A model generated the notes under the pieces. It did not search any database and was not told the origin of the DNA. It saw only the letters and a list, made by a program, of their open reading frames with translations. DNA of 64,000 nucleotides from positions 62,001 to 126,000 of the forward strand of contig JANAVG010000003.1 in NCBI GenBank assembly GCA_024213275.1. Reading direction: 5' to 3'. Below are positions 50,201 to 59,601 of this stretch, in pieces (positions within the stretch are counted from its first letter, which is position 1; the number at the start of each line of letters is the position of its first letter). Position numbers and translations under genes: made by a program. The stretch is from Rossellomorea sp. BNER (GTDB lineage: Bacteria > Bacillota > Bacilli > Bacillales > Bacillaceae_B).

Positions 50201-51595
50201 GAATATCAACCGAAGGCACATAATTATACAAAGGTTCTCTTCGGGGAAGATAATGTATATCGTGCAGGAACAATTGGAACTGTCGCAGAAAAAACAGCAT
50301 TCGGTTATGTAAAGGGGTATGCATCAGATAACAATATCCAAATCAGAGGCGCTGAAATCGATCGGTTAGTAAAAGGTTGTACAGGGGTAAAACGTACAAC
50401 TGGGCAACATCCAGGGGGGATCATTGTTGTCCCTGATTATATGGATATCTTTGATTTTTCACCCATTCAATTCCCTGCAGATGATACGAAATCGGAATGG
50501 AAAACCACTCATTTTGATTTCCATTCCATTCACGATAATCTATTGAAGCTCGATATTCTTGGGCACGATGATCCAACAGTGATTCGTATGTTACAAGATT
50601 TATCAGGAATAGACCCAAAAACGATTCCAACTGATGATCCTGAAGTAATGAAAATTTTCAGTGGAACAGAATCACTAGGTGTAACAGAAGAACAAATTAT
50701 GTGTAAGACAGGGACATTGGGGATCCCTGAATTCGGTACTAGGTTTGTTCGCCAGATGCTTGAGGATACGAAGCCAACGACATTTTCAGAGCTTGTTCAA
50801 ATCTCGGGATTATCGCATGGAACGGATGTATGGCTGGGGAATGCACAGGAACTCATTCACAATAACACTTGTACATTAAGTGAAGTAATTGGTTGTCGAG
50901 ATGATATTATGGTTTATTTGATCTATCAAGGTTTAGAACCATCCCTTGCCTTTAAAATAATGGAATTTGTGCGTAAAGGAAAAGGCCTAAACGATGAGTG
51001 GGAAGAGGATATGAAGAACAACGGTGTCCCTGATTGGTATATAGATTCATGTAAAAAAATTAAATATATGTTCCCAAAAGCCCATGCAGCTGCATATGTA
51101 CTTATGGCTGTAAGAATTGCATACTTCAAGGTCCACCATGCATTACTTTATTATGCTGCCTATTTTACTGTACGTGCGGAAGATTTTGATATTGAAGCAA
51201 TGGTAAGAGGGTCACAAGCTGTTCGAGCGAAAATAGAGGAGATTAATAGCAAAGGTTTAGATGCATCACCTAAAGAGAAAAATACCTTAACAGTGTTAGA
51301 ATTAGCTTTAGAGATGTGTGAGAGGGGTTATAAGTTCCAAAAGGTAGATTTATATCGTTCTTCAGCAACGGATTTTATTATTGATGGGGATAGCCTAATT
51401 CCACCCTTTAATTCGATTCCTGGTTTAGGAACAAACGCCGCTCTAAACATTGTAAAAGCAAGAGAAGATGGAGAATTCCTTTCAAAAGAGGATCTTCAGC
51501 AGCGTGGAAGAGTATCAAAGACAATTATCGAATATTTAACCAACCATGGATGTTTAGATTCGTTACCAGATCAAAATCAATTATCATTGTTCTAA
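47273..51595 (+). CDS. polC: DNA polymerase III subunit alpha PolC
   Basis: 1440 aa, against 1437 in B. subtilis. Main replicative polymerase of low-GC Gram-positives. N-terminal domains and OB fold (to about 320), PHP domain starting at [15 protein letters not shown], split by a DEDDh proofreading exonuclease ([20 protein letters not shown], about 422-580). The palm has the active-site [12 protein letters not shown] preceded by a four-Cys zinc module ([17 protein letters not shown]). Ends DQNQLSLF, a beta-clamp binding tail. AAGGGGGAG before the ATG. Confidence 0.99.
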   Translation: MQLDGKRERFQLLLQQLNLTDDAYVSYFQNAEIEKLVVDRVEKKWHFYFNFEKLLPCSIWTQFSHSLQKAFQHIAKVQFSLNVHDPHHTNELVLDYWSECIKEIDGISPPLLALLNNNVPKIQGNKILVETSSEMEAMAIKNKYGPVISHIFQNFGFPSLQVEASKIETANNQDDYQKFLEEKRKEDEERAKQAVIEMQKKENEKSNGDEAPSGPLMIGLTIKDDADFRKMEDIIDEERRIALEGYIFDAETKELRSGRTLLTFKITDYTSSFLVKMFSRDKEDAAIMEHVKKGMWVRCRGSIQNDTFVRDLVMIANDVNEIKPVLRLDTAPQDERRVELHLHTPMSQMDAVSSVGELVSQAKRWGHKAIAITDHAVAQSFPEAYSASKKNGIKMIYGLEANLVDDGVPIAYNDAHIPLDDDATYVVFDVETTGLSAVYDTIIELAAVKIRNGEIIDRFESFANPHHRLSATTIDLTGITDDMVENAPEIGDVLKDYFNWVEDGILVAHNASFDMGFLNVGYKQCGLGKATNPVIDTLELARLLYPEMKNHRLNTLAKKFDVELTQHHRAIYDAEATGYLLIKMLKDALDKGINYHDQFNDFMGKGDAYKRSRPYHCTLLAQTEEGLKNLYKLVSISHMNYFYRVPRIPRSQLQKYRSGILVGSGCAKGEVFEGMMQKAPEEVEETARFYDYIEVQPKEVYQHLIELELVQNQKNLEDIIKKLIALGEKLEIPVVATGNVHYLNPNDKIYRKILVSSQGGANPLNRHTLPDVHFRTTNEMLDSFRFLGEEKAKEIVVTNSNHLADLIEEIKPIKDDLYTPKIEGADDEMRRMSYDMAKSIYGDHLPEIVEARLEKELKSIIGHGFAVIYLISHKLVKKSLDDGYLVGSRGSVGSSFVATMTEITEVNPLPPHYVCPSCRHSEFFNDGSVGSGFDLPNKDCPECGATYRKDGHDIPFETFLGFKGDKVPDIDLNFSGEYQPKAHNYTKVLFGEDNVYRAGTIGTVAEKTAFGYVKGYASDNNIQIRGAEIDRLVKGCTGVKRTTGQHPGGIIVVPDYMDIFDFSPIQFPADDTKSEWKTTHFDFHSIHDNLLKLDILGHDDPTVIRMLQDLSGIDPKTIPTDDPEVMKIFSGTESLGVTEEQIMCKTGTLGIPEFGTRFVRQMLEDTKPTTFSELVQISGLSHGTDVWLGNAQELIHNNTCTLSEVIGCRDDIMVYLIYQGLEPSLAFKIMEFVRKGKGLNDEWEEDMKNNGVPDWYIDSCKKIKYMFPKAHAAAYVLMAVRIAYFKVHHALLYYAAYFTVRAEDFDIEAMVRGSQAVRAKIEEINSKGLDASPKEKNTLTVLELALEMCERGYKFQKVDLYRSSATDFIIDGDSLIPPFNSIPGLGTNAALNIVKAREDGEFLSKEDLQQRGRVSKTIIEYLTNHGCLDSLPDQNQLSLF

Positions 51596-51620
51596 ACTCT
51601 ATACTGGCGGGCGGTTTTGT

Positions 51621-51649
51621 TTGCATAAAAATGTTGATTATGGTATATT
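51621..51649 (+). promoter_or_regulatory. rimP-nusA operon promoter
   Basis: TTGCAT (51621-51626), 17-bp spacer and TATATT (51644-51649) preceded by TGG, an extended -10. Start near 51656, upstream of the terminator at 51681. Confidence 0.65.
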
Positions 51650-51680
51650 TTTATTGGAAATACTAAAGATAACTCTGAAG

Positions 51681-51713
51681 GAAAGAGTGGGGCCACCCCA
51701 CTCTTTCGTTTTT
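51681..51713 (+). terminator. strong terminator in the rimP leader (candidate attenuator)
   Basis: GAAAGAGTGGGG pairs perfectly with CCCCACTCTTTC (12 bp, 3-nt loop) and is followed by GTTTTT. It lies about 25 nt after the predicted start and 70 nt before rimP, so it can attenuate the operon as well as stop polC transcripts. NusA-dependent autoregulation through a leader terminator has been reported for this operon in B. subtilis; I recall that from the literature. Confidence 0.8.
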
Positions 51714-51782
51714 GCTTAGGGTAATTATTGAACTGGAGCGTCCATTTCTTGGTTCATTATTCTTCTTAACCAGGAGGTCTGT

Positions 51783-52253
51783 ATGAGTAAGATAACTGAA
51801 CTTGTTGATGAATTAATCACACCTATATTAGATGAGATGTCACTAGAATTAGTCGACACGGAATACGTCAAAGAAGGGTCTAACTGGTTCCTTCGTGTAT
51901 TTATTGACAAGGATACAGGTGTAGATATCGAAGAATGTGGAATAGTAAGCGAGCGTTTAGGAGAAAAACTAGATGATTTAGATCCGATTCCACATAATTA
52001 TTTTTTAGAGGTTTCTTCGCCTGGCGCTGAACGCCCGCTAAAAAAGGAAAGAGACTTTGAAAAAGCTATTGGTAAAAATGTATATGTAAAAACATATGAG
52101 CCTATTCAGGGTGAAAAAGCGTTTGAAGGCAAGCTACTATCTTATGATAGTGAGTCTTTAACAATAGAAGTAACGATTAAAACTAGAAAAAAACAGGTTG
52201 ATATTCCAACAGAGAAAGTCGCAAAAGCTAGATTGGCTGTCACTTTTTCTTAA
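51783..52253 (+). CDS. rimP: ribosome maturation factor RimP
   Basis: 156 aa. Needed for 30S maturation. Two domains; [40 protein letters not shown] and [20 protein letters not shown] are typical. AGGAGGT precedes the ATG. First gene of the rimP-nusA-infB operon. Confidence 0.97.
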   Translation: MSKITELVDELITPILDEMSLELVDTEYVKEGSNWFLRVFIDKDTGVDIEECGIVSERLGEKLDDLDPIPHNYFLEVSSPGAERPLKKERDFEKAIGKNVYVKTYEPIQGEKAFEGKLLSYDSESLTIEVTIKTRKKQVDIPTEKVAKARLAVTFS

Positions 52254-52291
52254 AAGGAAACACCTTAAGTAGAAGGGGGATGACATGTTCC

Positions 52292-53416
52292 ATGAGCTCT
52301 CAATTATTAGACGCTCTTATTATTTTAGAGAAAGAAAAAGGAATCTCACGTGATGTGATTATTGAAGCCATTGAAGCTGCTTTAGTCTCGGCATATAAGA
52401 GAAATTTCAATCAAGCCCAAAATGTTCGGGTTGATCTTAACTTAGAGTCAGGTACAATGCGTGTATTTGCAAGAAAAGAAGTAGTAGATGAAGTCTTCGA
52501 TTCACGTTTAGAGATATCACTTGAGGATGCAAAGGATATTAATCCAAGCTATGAAGTGGGTGATATTGTAGAACTAGAAGTTACTCCGAAGGATTTTGGT
52601 AGAATCGCTGCCCAAACAGCTAAACAAGTTGTTACACAACGAGTTCGTGAAGCTGAAAGAGGAATCATCTATTCAGAGTTTGTCGATCGTGAAGAAGATA
52701 TTATGACAGGAATTGTTCAACGTCAGGATGGTCGCTTTATTTATGTAGCTCTAGGAAAAATTGAAGCTCTTCTTCCACTAAATGAACAGATGCCTAACGA
52801 ATCCTACAAACCACATGATCGCATCAAGGTGTTTATTACAAAAGTAGAAAAAACAACAAAAGGTCCACAAATTTTCGTTTCGAGAACACATCCTGGTCTT
52901 TTAAAGAGATTATTTGAAATTGAAGTTCCAGAAATCTTCGATGGAACAGTTGAAATTAAGTCCGTCGCTAGAGAAGCAGGAGATCGCTCGAAAATTTCTG
53001 TACATGCAGAGAATTCAGAGGTAGACCCAGTTGGAGCATGTGTTGGAACTAAAGGCGCACGCGTTCAAGCAATCGTAAATGAATTAAAAGGCGAAAAAAT
53101 TGATATCGTACAATGGTCAGAAGATCCTGTTACATTTGTAGCGAACGCTTTAAGTCCTTCAAAGGTATTAGATGTTCAAGTTGATGAGGAAGACAAGGCA
53201 ACAAAAGTTATTGTTCCTGATTATCAATTATCACTTGCGATTGGTAAAAGAGGTCAAAACGCGAGACTGGCTGCAAAGCTTACGAACTGGAAAATAGACA
53301 TTAAGAGTGAGACGGATGCTCGTGAACTAGGAATCTATCCACGTGATGACATAGATTTTTCTTCATTAACAGATGATGAAGAAGACTTTATGGAAAACGA
53401 TAATGATCTTGACTAA
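52292..53416 (+). CDS. nusA: transcription termination/antitermination factor NusA
   Basis: 374 aa. Binds RNA polymerase and modulates pausing and termination. N-terminal domain (to about 125), S1 domain (REEDIMTGIVQRQDGRFIYV), KH1 and KH2 (VGTKGARVQAIVNELKGEKI; LSLAIGKRGQNARLAAKLT) and an acidic tail. ATG 52292 (MSSQLLDAL) matches the family start; an ATG at 52280 sits in the AAGGGGGA site. Confidence 0.98.
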   Translation: MSSQLLDALIILEKEKGISRDVIIEAIEAALVSAYKRNFNQAQNVRVDLNLESGTMRVFARKEVVDEVFDSRLEISLEDAKDINPSYEVGDIVELEVTPKDFGRIAAQTAKQVVTQRVREAERGIIYSEFVDREEDIMTGIVQRQDGRFIYVALGKIEALLPLNEQMPNESYKPHDRIKVFITKVEKTTKGPQIFVSRTHPGLLKRLFEIEVPEIFDGTVEIKSVAREAGDRSKISVHAENSEVDPVGACVGTKGARVQAIVNELKGEKIDIVQWSEDPVTFVANALSPSKVLDVQVDEEDKATKVIVPDYQLSLAIGKRGQNARLAAKLTNWKIDIKSETDARELGIYPRDDIDFSSLTDDEEDFMENDNDLD

Positions 53417-53427
53417 GGGGTGAGGAA

Positions 53428-53700
53428 ATGATGAGTACTCGAAAAAAAATCCCTTTAAGAAAATGCGTATCAACTGGTGAAATGAAACCTAAAAAAGAAA
53501 TGATTCGTATCGTTCGATCTAAAGAAGGCGAAGTGTCCATCGACCCGACCGGGAAAAAGTCTGGTAGAGGAGCTTACCTATCAAAAGATAAAGATGCGAT
53601 TTTAAATGCAAAAAAGAAGAATACTTTAGCCAATCACCTGCAAGCCAAAATTGATGATTCTTTATATGAAGAATTATTGCAGCTTGTAGAGAAAGAGTAG
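53428..53700 (+). CDS. ylxR: RNase P modulator RnpM (YlxR, DUF448)
   Basis: 90 aa. Small basic RNA-binding protein; the B. subtilis homologue YlxR was linked to RNase P (RnpM). KIPLRKCVSTGEMKPKKEM and DPTGKKSGRGAYLSKD are the family signatures. A second ATG at 53431 is an equally possible start. 11 bp after nusA. Confidence 0.94.
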   Translation: MMSTRKKIPLRKCVSTGEMKPKKEMIRIVRSKEGEVSIDPTGKKSGRGAYLSKDKDAILNAKKKNTLANHLQAKIDDSLYEELLQLVEKE

Positions 53701-53710
53701 TGATCGTCCT

Positions 53711-54028
53711 ATGAATCAAAATCGTTGGATGTCGCTGCTTGGATTGGCCAATCGAGCACGCAAGGTCATTTCCGGAGAAGAACTTGTGTTGAAAGAAGTC
53801 CGAAGCGGACGAGCGAAATTGGTGTTATTATCCAGAGATGCTTCAAACAATACCATGAAAAAAGTAAGAGACAAATGCAACTACTATGAAACGCCTATCT
53901 TTTTGATTGAAAATAGAGAAATTTTGGGCCAAGCAATTGGGAAAGATGCAAGAGTAGTAGTCACCCTTACCGATGATGGTTTTGCCAAAAAGCTCTCCAT
54001 GCTGCTCGATGAATCTCAATGGGGGTGA
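53711..54028 (+). CDS. ylxQ: L7Ae-family ribosomal-type protein YlxQ
   Basis: 105 aa. Kink-turn RNA-binding protein of the L7Ae/L30e fold. [38 protein letters not shown] and [17 protein letters not shown] fit. Its biological role is little known. Sits between ylxR and infB as in B. subtilis. Confidence 0.93.
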   Translation: MNQNRWMSLLGLANRARKVISGEELVLKEVRSGRAKLVLLSRDASNNTMKKVRDKCNYYETPIFLIENREILGQAIGKDARVVVTLTDDGFAKKLSMLLDESQWG

Positions 54029-54032
54029 ACAT

Positions 54033-56240
54033 ATGAGCAAGATGCGTGTATATGAATATGCGAAGAAAGTCAATGTTTCAAGTAAGGATATTATTTCAAA
54101 ACTAAAAGAAATGAATATTGAGGTATCAAACCATATGGCAACAATTGAAGAGGAGACTGTCAGCAAGTTAGATCAGTCATATAATAAAACAGCTGATAAA
54201 AAAGAAAACAGCGGTACAAAATCAAAAGGGAATTCCCCACAAAATAGAGCTAATTCAGTGGATGAGAATGACAACTCCCCTTCAAAAGAAAAGGTTAAAT
54301 CCGCTCCTAAAAATCATGAAGGTAAAAAGCACGTACAAGACAATCAATCCAAGGAAAAAAAGGTCTTCAACAACAGTAACAACAATTTCAATAATAACAA
54401 TAAAAAAGGCCGAAACAACCGAAACAATAAAAGGCAAAATCGTAATGTTAAGTCTACTTTTGTTCCTACTCCACCTAAGAAAAAAGAATTACCCGAAAAG
54501 ATTACTTTTACAGAATCTTTAACGGTTGCTGAGCTTGCGAAAAAGCTACACAGAGAGCCATCAGAAGTAATCAAAAAGTTATTTATGCTTGGAGTCATGG
54601 CAACAATCAACCAAGAGCTTGACAAAGAAGCAATTGAACTAGTAGCAACAGATTATGGTGTAGAAGTGGAAGAAGAAATTTTAGTGGATACTACGGACCT
54701 AGACACATACTTCACAGAAGATGAAGAAGGTAGTGTAGAAGAAAGACCTTCTGTTGTAACCATTATGGGTCACGTTGACCATGGAAAAACAACTCTTCTT
54801 GATTCCATCCGTAACACGAAAGTTACAGAAGGTGAAGCAGGTGGTATCACGCAGCACATTGGTGCGTATCAAGTTACTGTAGATGGAAAGAAAATAACTT
54901 TCTTAGATACACCTGGACATGCTGCGTTTACAACAATGCGTGCTAGAGGGGCTCAGGTAACGGATATTGCGATTATTGTTGTAGCTGCTGATGATGGCGT
55001 TATGCCACAAACGGTTGAAGCCATCAACCATGCAAAAGCTGCTGAAGTTCCCATCATTATTGCTGTAAATAAAATGGATAAAGAAGCAGCAAATCCTGAT
55101 CGTGTTATGCAGGAGTTAACAGAATATGAATTAGTTCCAGAAGCATGGGGCGGGGATACGATATTTGTTCCACTTTCTGCACTAAGTGGAGAAGGAATTG
55201 ATGACTTACTAGAAATGATCGTTCTTGTAAGTGAAGTTGAAGAACTTAAAGCAAATCCAAACAGAAATGCCATTGGTACTGTTATTGAAGCACAATTAGA
55301 TAAAGGTCGCGGTTCTGTGGCTACACTACTTGTCCAAAATGGGACACTCCATATAGGAGATCCTATCGTAGTAGGAAATACATTTGGCCGTGTTCGTGCA
55401 ATGGTGAATGATTTAGGTCGCCGTGTAAAAGACGCTGGGCCCTCAACACCAGTTGAAATCACTGGGTTGAATGATGTACCACAAGCTGGAGATCGTTTTG
55501 CTGTACTTAATGATGAAAAAACAGCACGATCTGTAGGGGAATCTCGTGCACAACAAGCTTTACAAGCACAGCGAAGTGAAAAATCTAGAGTAAGCCTAGA
55601 CAACTTGTTTGAACAAATGAAACAAGGGGAAATGAAAGACCTAAATCTTGTTTTAAAAGCTGATGTTCAAGGTTCAGTTGAAGCCCTTGCTGCATCCCTT
55701 CAAAAAATTGAAGTGGAAGGTGTGAATGTTAAGATTATTCATACTGGTGCAGGTGCAATTAACGAGTCTGATATTTCTCTTGCGGCTGCTTCTAATGCGA
55801 TTGTGATTGGATTTAATGTTCGTCCTGACGTAAATGCGAAACGTGCTGCTGAAGCAGAAGATGTTGAGATTCGTCTTCACCGCATTATCTACAATGTAAT
55901 TGAAGAAATTGAATCAGCAATGAAAGGTATGCTTGATCCTGAATTTGAAGAAAAAATAATCGGTCAAGCTGAAGTTCGTCAAACATTTAAAGTGTCTAAA
56001 GTTGGGACAATTGCGGGAAGCTATGTAATAGAGGGGAAAATCTCTCGTGATAGCGGCGTTCGATTGATTCGTGACGGAATTGTTATTTTTGAAGGTGAGC
56101 TAGATGCTCTTAAACGCTTTAAAGATGACGCCAAAGATGTTGCAAAAGGCTATGAATGTGGAATCACGATTAAGAATTTCAATGATATTAAAGAAGGCGA
56201 CATAATAGAAGCCTTTGTTATGGAAGAGATTAAAAGATAA
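54033..56240 (+). CDS. infB: translation initiation factor IF-2
   Basis: 735 aa. Places initiator tRNA on the ribosome. N-terminal [18 protein letters not shown], then a variable Lys/Asn-rich linker (about 50-150, with Asn runs near residue 125) and the G domain: [26 protein letters not shown] and [12 protein letters not shown]; domains II-IV follow. ATG 54033 follows GGGGGTGAA; the frame is open upstream over ylxQ. Stop overlaps ylxP (TAATG). Confidence 0.98.
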   Translation: MSKMRVYEYAKKVNVSSKDIISKLKEMNIEVSNHMATIEEETVSKLDQSYNKTADKKENSGTKSKGNSPQNRANSVDENDNSPSKEKVKSAPKNHEGKKHVQDNQSKEKKVFNNSNNNFNNNNKKGRNNRNNKRQNRNVKSTFVPTPPKKKELPEKITFTESLTVAELAKKLHREPSEVIKKLFMLGVMATINQELDKEAIELVATDYGVEVEEEILVDTTDLDTYFTEDEEGSVEERPSVVTIMGHVDHGKTTLLDSIRNTKVTEGEAGGITQHIGAYQVTVDGKKITFLDTPGHAAFTTMRARGAQVTDIAIIVVAADDGVMPQTVEAINHAKAAEVPIIIAVNKMDKEAANPDRVMQELTEYELVPEAWGGDTIFVPLSALSGEGIDDLLEMIVLVSEVEELKANPNRNAIGTVIEAQLDKGRGSVATLLVQNGTLHIGDPIVVGNTFGRVRAMVNDLGRRVKDAGPSTPVEITGLNDVPQAGDRFAVLNDEKTARSVGESRAQQALQAQRSEKSRVSLDNLFEQMKQGEMKDLNLVLKADVQGSVEALAASLQKIEVEGVNVKIIHTGAGAINESDISLAAASNAIVIGFNVRPDVNAKRAAEAEDVEIRLHRIIYNVIEEIESAMKGMLDPEFEEKIIGQAEVRQTFKVSKVGTIAGSYVIEGKISRDSGVRLIRDGIVIFEGELDALKRFKDDAKDVAKGYECGITIKNFNDIKEGDIIEAFVMEEIKR

Positions 56241-56518
56241 TGATCCATTATGTAGAGTGTGAATGTATAATCCATGATTCTCATTCTCTTAAGGAAAAAA
56301 GAGCCGTGCTTCAGCGGGTGCTGACACGGCTCAAACAAAAATTAAATGTGTCTGTTTCAGAAATTGACCACCAGGATGTATGGCAACGCACTAGGATAGG
56401 GATCGTGGCAGTTGCATCATCTTTGAAAGCGGCTGAAAAGGAAATAGATAATGCTCTTAAAGTGGTTGATTCTTTTCCAGAATGGGAAAGAGGAGAAACG
56501 GTGCATGAAACACGTTAA
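56240..56518 (+). CDS. ylxP: DUF503 protein YlxP
   Basis: 92 aa. Conserved small protein of unknown precise function, long placed near ribosome-maturation genes. ECECIIHDSHSLKEKRAVLQ, VSEIDHQDVWQRTRIGIVAV and ALKVVDSFPEWE are typical. One-base overlap with infB. Confidence 0.93.
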   Translation: MIHYVECECIIHDSHSLKEKRAVLQRVLTRLKQKLNVSVSEIDHQDVWQRTRIGIVAVASSLKAAEKEIDNALKVVDSFPEWERGETVHETR

Positions 56519-56539
56519 AATGAACTCGAGGTGATATTG

Positions 56540-56902
56540 ATGAGCCATCGTGCAAATCGTGTTGGTGAACAAATGAAAAAAGAGCTCAGCGATATTATCG
56601 GACGCAAAATTAAAGATCCTCGTATTGGCTTTGTCACAGTTACGGATGTTCAAGTTTCTGGTGATCTTCAACAAGCAAAAGTATATATTACAGTGCTTGG
56701 TGATGAAGAGCAACGGGAAAATACGTTAAAGGGTCTTGCAAAAGCGAAAGGTTTTATTCGTTCAGAAATTGGTGGGCGTGTACGTTTACGTAAAACACCG
56801 GAAATTATCTTTGAATTTGATGAATCCATCAATTACGGTAATCGTATCGAATCAATTATTAAAAAAATTCAAGACGAAGATGAATACGAAGATCAAGACT
56901 AA
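56540..56902 (+). CDS. rbfA: ribosome-binding factor A
   Basis: 120 aa. Assists 16S rRNA 5' end maturation in 30[40 protein letters not shown] and a C-terminal acidic tail. ATG 56540 after CGAGGTGA; a GTG at 56531 overlaps that site. Ends the rimP operon. Confidence 0.96.
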   Translation: MSHRANRVGEQMKKELSDIIGRKIKDPRIGFVTVTDVQVSGDLQQAKVYITVLGDEEQRENTLKGLAKAKGFIRSEIGGRVRLRKTPEIIFEFDESINYGNRIESIIKKIQDEDEYEDQD

Positions 56903-56916
56903 TTCATCTAATATAG

Positions 56917-56963
56917 TGGCTGTCCAATAAGGTGAATAAACCCTTATTAAGGCAGCCATTTTT
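56917..56963 (+). terminator. rbfA terminator
   Basis: TGGCTG-CC-AATAAGG on the left pairs with CCTTATT-AAGG-CAGCCA on the right with small bulges, followed by TTTTT. A long two-part stem that ends the rimP-rbfA operon. Confidence 0.8.
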
Positions 56964-56999
56964 GTATGTAGAGAATGGTTTAAGTAAGGAGTGAAAGAC

Positions 57000-57908
57000 T
57001 TGGATGGAATACTACCATTATGGAAGCCCAAAGGTCTAACATCGCATGATTGTGTGTTCAAAGTTAGAAAGCTGCTTAGAATGAAAAAGGTAGGTCATAC
57101 TGGCACCCTAGACCCAGATGTGACAGGAGTTCTACCTATTTGTTTAGGTAGGGGTACTAAAATTGCTCAATATATAACGGATAGCGGTAAATCATATGAA
57201 GGGGAAGTAACTCTCGGTTTTTCAACCACTACAGAGGATGCTTCTGGCGAAATAGTGGAAGAAATAAAGGTGAATCGATCGATCATGAGAGAAGAGATTA
57301 TGTCGATTTTCAAAAGTCTAGAAGGCGAAATCACACAAACTCCTCCTATGTTTTCTGCCGTAAAGGTAAATGGTAAGAGATTATATGAGTATGCCAGACA
57401 AGGAATAGAGATTGAACGTCCATCAAGAATCGTTCATATCAAGTCTCTTACTTTATTGGATGAAAGGCAGGAATTTAAAGGAGATCTCATATCTTTTAAG
57501 TTTAGAGTTTCTTGCAGTAAAGGAACATACATACGTACCTTAGCCGTCGCAATAGGGGAAAAGCTTGGCATTCCTGCCCATATGTCGAAGCTCACAAGAA
57601 TTCAATCCGCTTCTTTTACAAAGGCAGACTGCGTGACACTAGAAGAAATTCAGACACTGATCGAATGTAATGAAATTTCAAAGGCAATCTTTCCTATTGA
57701 GACTGGTCTCTCTCATTTGCCGAAATGGGAAATTAGTGATACATTAGCAGAGAAAGTAAAGAACGGTGCAAGGCTAGAATTACCGGAGGATTGGCCAGAA
57801 AATGAGGAAGTCGTAATGACTGAAAGTGGAAAAGCAATTGCGATTTATCAAGTTCATCCTGAGAAAGAAAGAACCATAAAACCGGTAAAAGTACTGTATA
57901 ACGACTAG
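57000..57908 (+). CDS. truB: tRNA pseudouridine-55 synthase
   Basis: 302 aa. Makes pseudouridine 55 in tRNA. GLTSHDCVFKVRKLL, catalytic Asp in GHTGTLDPDVTGVLPICLG, FSAVKVNGKRLYEYAR and CSKGTYIRTLA. TTG 57000 lies 8 nt after AAGGAG; the GTG at 56991 is in that site. 18 bp before ribF. Confidence 0.97.
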   Translation: MDGILPLWKPKGLTSHDCVFKVRKLLRMKKVGHTGTLDPDVTGVLPICLGRGTKIAQYITDSGKSYEGEVTLGFSTTTEDASGEIVEEIKVNRSIMREEIMSIFKSLEGEITQTPPMFSAVKVNGKRLYEYARQGIEIERPSRIVHIKSLTLLDERQEFKGDLISFKFRVSCSKGTYIRTLAVAIGEKLGIPAHMSKLTRIQSASFTKADCVTLEEIQTLIECNEISKAIFPIETGLSHLPKWEISDTLAEKVKNGARLELPEDWPENEEVVMTESGKAIAIYQVHPEKERTIKPVKVLYND

Positions 57909-57926
57909 TGAAACAGGTGAGGAAAA

Positions 57927-58883
57927 GTGAAAATCATAACCATTCATCATCCCCATAACTTCCATAAAGATAATTTTCCTCCGCTATCAATGGCATTAGG
58001 GTATTTTGATGGCGTCCATAGAGGACATCGAAATGTGATTGGGAAAGCAAAACAAATAGCCGATGATCAAAATTTGAAATCCGCTGTTATGACGTTTGAT
58101 CCCCATCCATCCGTTGTATTAGGTAGAAAACATAAACATGTTCATTTCATAACACCGCTTATAGATAAGCAAGAATTAATAAAAGAATTAGGGATTGATT
58201 ACTTATTTATTGTTAGATTCACTTCTGACTTTGCTAATTTGCATCCACAAGAGTTTGTTGATCAATATATAATAAATTTCAATGTAAAGCATGTTGTTGC
58301 AGGGTTTGATTATAGTTATGGCAGACTTGGAAAAGGAACGATGGAAACCCTTCAATTCCATTCAAGAAATCTTTTTTCTCAAACCACTGTCAATAAACTA
58401 ACTGATGGTAAAGTAAAAGTAAGTTCTACATTAATAAGAGATATGTTAGGGATTGGTGATATGACAAAGGTTTCCACTCTGTTAGGACGTAATTACCATA
58501 CAAAAGGTACAGTTATTCACGGAGATAAAAGAGGGAGAAAGATTGGTTTTCCTACTGCTAATATTGAATTATCAGAGGACTATATCATTCCTAATAAAGG
58601 CGTATATTCCGTTAGAATCATGGTTCAAGATCGATGGTATAATGGCGTCTGTAATATAGGTTATAAACCAACCTTTAACGACCCAGATCATGTGTCACTC
58701 TCGATTGAAGTCCACATTTTTGATTTTGAAGGAAGTATTTACGGTGAGGAAGTAATTGTCGAATGGCATAACAGGATCCGATCTGAGAAAAGGTTTAATG
58801 GAATAGAACAATTAATTGAACAAATTGAAAAGGATAAATTAATAGCTATCGAATACTTTGCTGCTTGTTCTCATAAAGAATAG
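57927..58883 (+). CDS. ribF: bifunctional riboflavin kinase/FAD synthetase
   Basis: 318 aa. Converts riboflavin to FMN and FAD. N-terminal nucleotidyltransferase: ALGYFDGVHRGHRNVI and TFDPHPSVVLG; C-terminal flavokinase: GDKRGRKIGFPTANIEL and GVYSVRI. Starts with GTG after AGGTGAGG. Called ribC in B. subtilis. Confidence 0.97.
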   Translation: MKIITIHHPHNFHKDNFPPLSMALGYFDGVHRGHRNVIGKAKQIADDQNLKSAVMTFDPHPSVVLGRKHKHVHFITPLIDKQELIKELGIDYLFIVRFTSDFANLHPQEFVDQYIINFNVKHVVAGFDYSYGRLGKGTMETLQFHSRNLFSQTTVNKLTDGKVKVSSTLIRDMLGIGDMTKVSTLLGRNYHTKGTVIHGDKRGRKIGFPTANIELSEDYIIPNKGVYSVRIMVQDRWYNGVCNIGYKPTFNDPDHVSLSIEVHIFDFEGSIYGEEVIVEWHNRIRSEKRFNGIEQLIEQIEKDKLIAIEYFAACSHKE

Positions 58884-58922
58884 AATATTTAATCCCATTT
58901 TGGCAATTTATCGGACTAACCC

Positions 58923-58951
58923 TTGCAATTTAGCGGAAATAGTAGTATTCT
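58923..58951 (+). promoter_or_regulatory. rpsO promoter
   Basis: TTGCAA (58923-58928), 17-bp spacer, TATTCT (58946-58951). The start near 58958 gives a leader of about 93 nt. Confidence 0.6.
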
Positions 58952-58957
58952 ATTAAA

Positions 58958-59050
58958 CGTATGACATGAACCGTTGCTTGGCAACACGATTCTCCAACGT
59001 TTGCTCAGTAATAGGGGATTTTCAGAAAGAAATTTTAGGAGGTGAATAGG
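58958..59050 (+). promoter_or_regulatory. structured rpsO leader
   Basis: GTTGC-TTG-GCAAC (58973-58985) is a tight hairpin. CGTTG (58972-58976) can instead pair with CAACG (58995-58999). Two alternative folds before the AGGAGGTG site would suit S15 autoregulation, known in other bacteria with differing structures. This is inference. Confidence 0.3.
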
Positions 59051-59320
59051 ATGGCTATCACTCAAGAGCGTAAAAATGAACTAATCAGTGAGTACAAAAC
59101 TCATGATAATGACACTGGATCACCAGAAGTTCAAATTGCTATCCTTACAGAAGAGATCAATAATCTGAACGAACATTTACGTACTCACAAGAAAGACCAC
59201 CACTCTCGTCGCGGTCTTTTGAAAATGGTAGGACGTCGTCGTAATCTTTTAACTTACTTACGTAATAAAGATGTACCACGCTACCGTGAGTTAATTAACA
59301 GACTTGGTTTACGTCGATAA
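59051..59320 (+). CDS. rpsO: 30S ribosomal protein S15
   Basis: 89 aa. Typical S15: [40 protein letters not shown] and [13 protein letters not shown] 59051 follows AGGAGGTGA; three upstream codons are spurious. Precedes pnp as in many bacteria. Confidence 0.99.
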   Translation: MAITQERKNELISEYKTHDNDTGSPEVQIAILTEEINNLNEHLRTHKKDHHSRRGLLKMVGRRRNLLTYLRNKDVPRYRELINRLGLRR

Positions 59321-59330
59321 TGATTCTAGG

Positions 59331-59355
59331 AAGCGGGATTTATTCCCGCTTTTTT
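59331..59355 (+). terminator. rpsO terminator
   Basis: AAGCGGGA (59331-59338) pairs with TCCCGCTT (59344-59351), followed by T. Some read-through to pnp may occur. Confidence 0.85.
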
Positions 59356-59365
59356 CTTAGAAAAA

Positions 59366-59380
59366 AATTTTCAGTAGAAT
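59366..59380. promoter_or_regulatory. CodY-box-like sequence between rpsO and pnp
   Basis: AATTTTCAGTAGAAT matches 12 of 15 positions of AATTTTCWGAAAATT. It is 222 bp before pnp and not over a clear promoter, so its role is doubtful. Confidence 0.2.
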
Positions 59381-59601
59381 GCTACCTTAAGAATCATTTC
59401 AATTGTGGCATTCTTATTTATTTAATTGCCTCTATAAATTTTCTATTTTTTATAAATAATGGAATACTTTTATGAACATTTTGACCACAATACATAATAA
59501 TGACTATTTACAATACTTTTCAACACATCGTGTTTTGAATAGATTTAATTAAGTTAATGATCTTCTTGAAATTAAGAAGCGAGATAAGAGAGGGGTTTAA
59601 T

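Noticed and set aside
54953..55603. 216-codon open frame on the minus strand inside infB
   Set aside because: It is the antisense shadow of a highly conserved gene, rich in Ser/Thr/Ala as expected for such frames, with no ribosome binding site.
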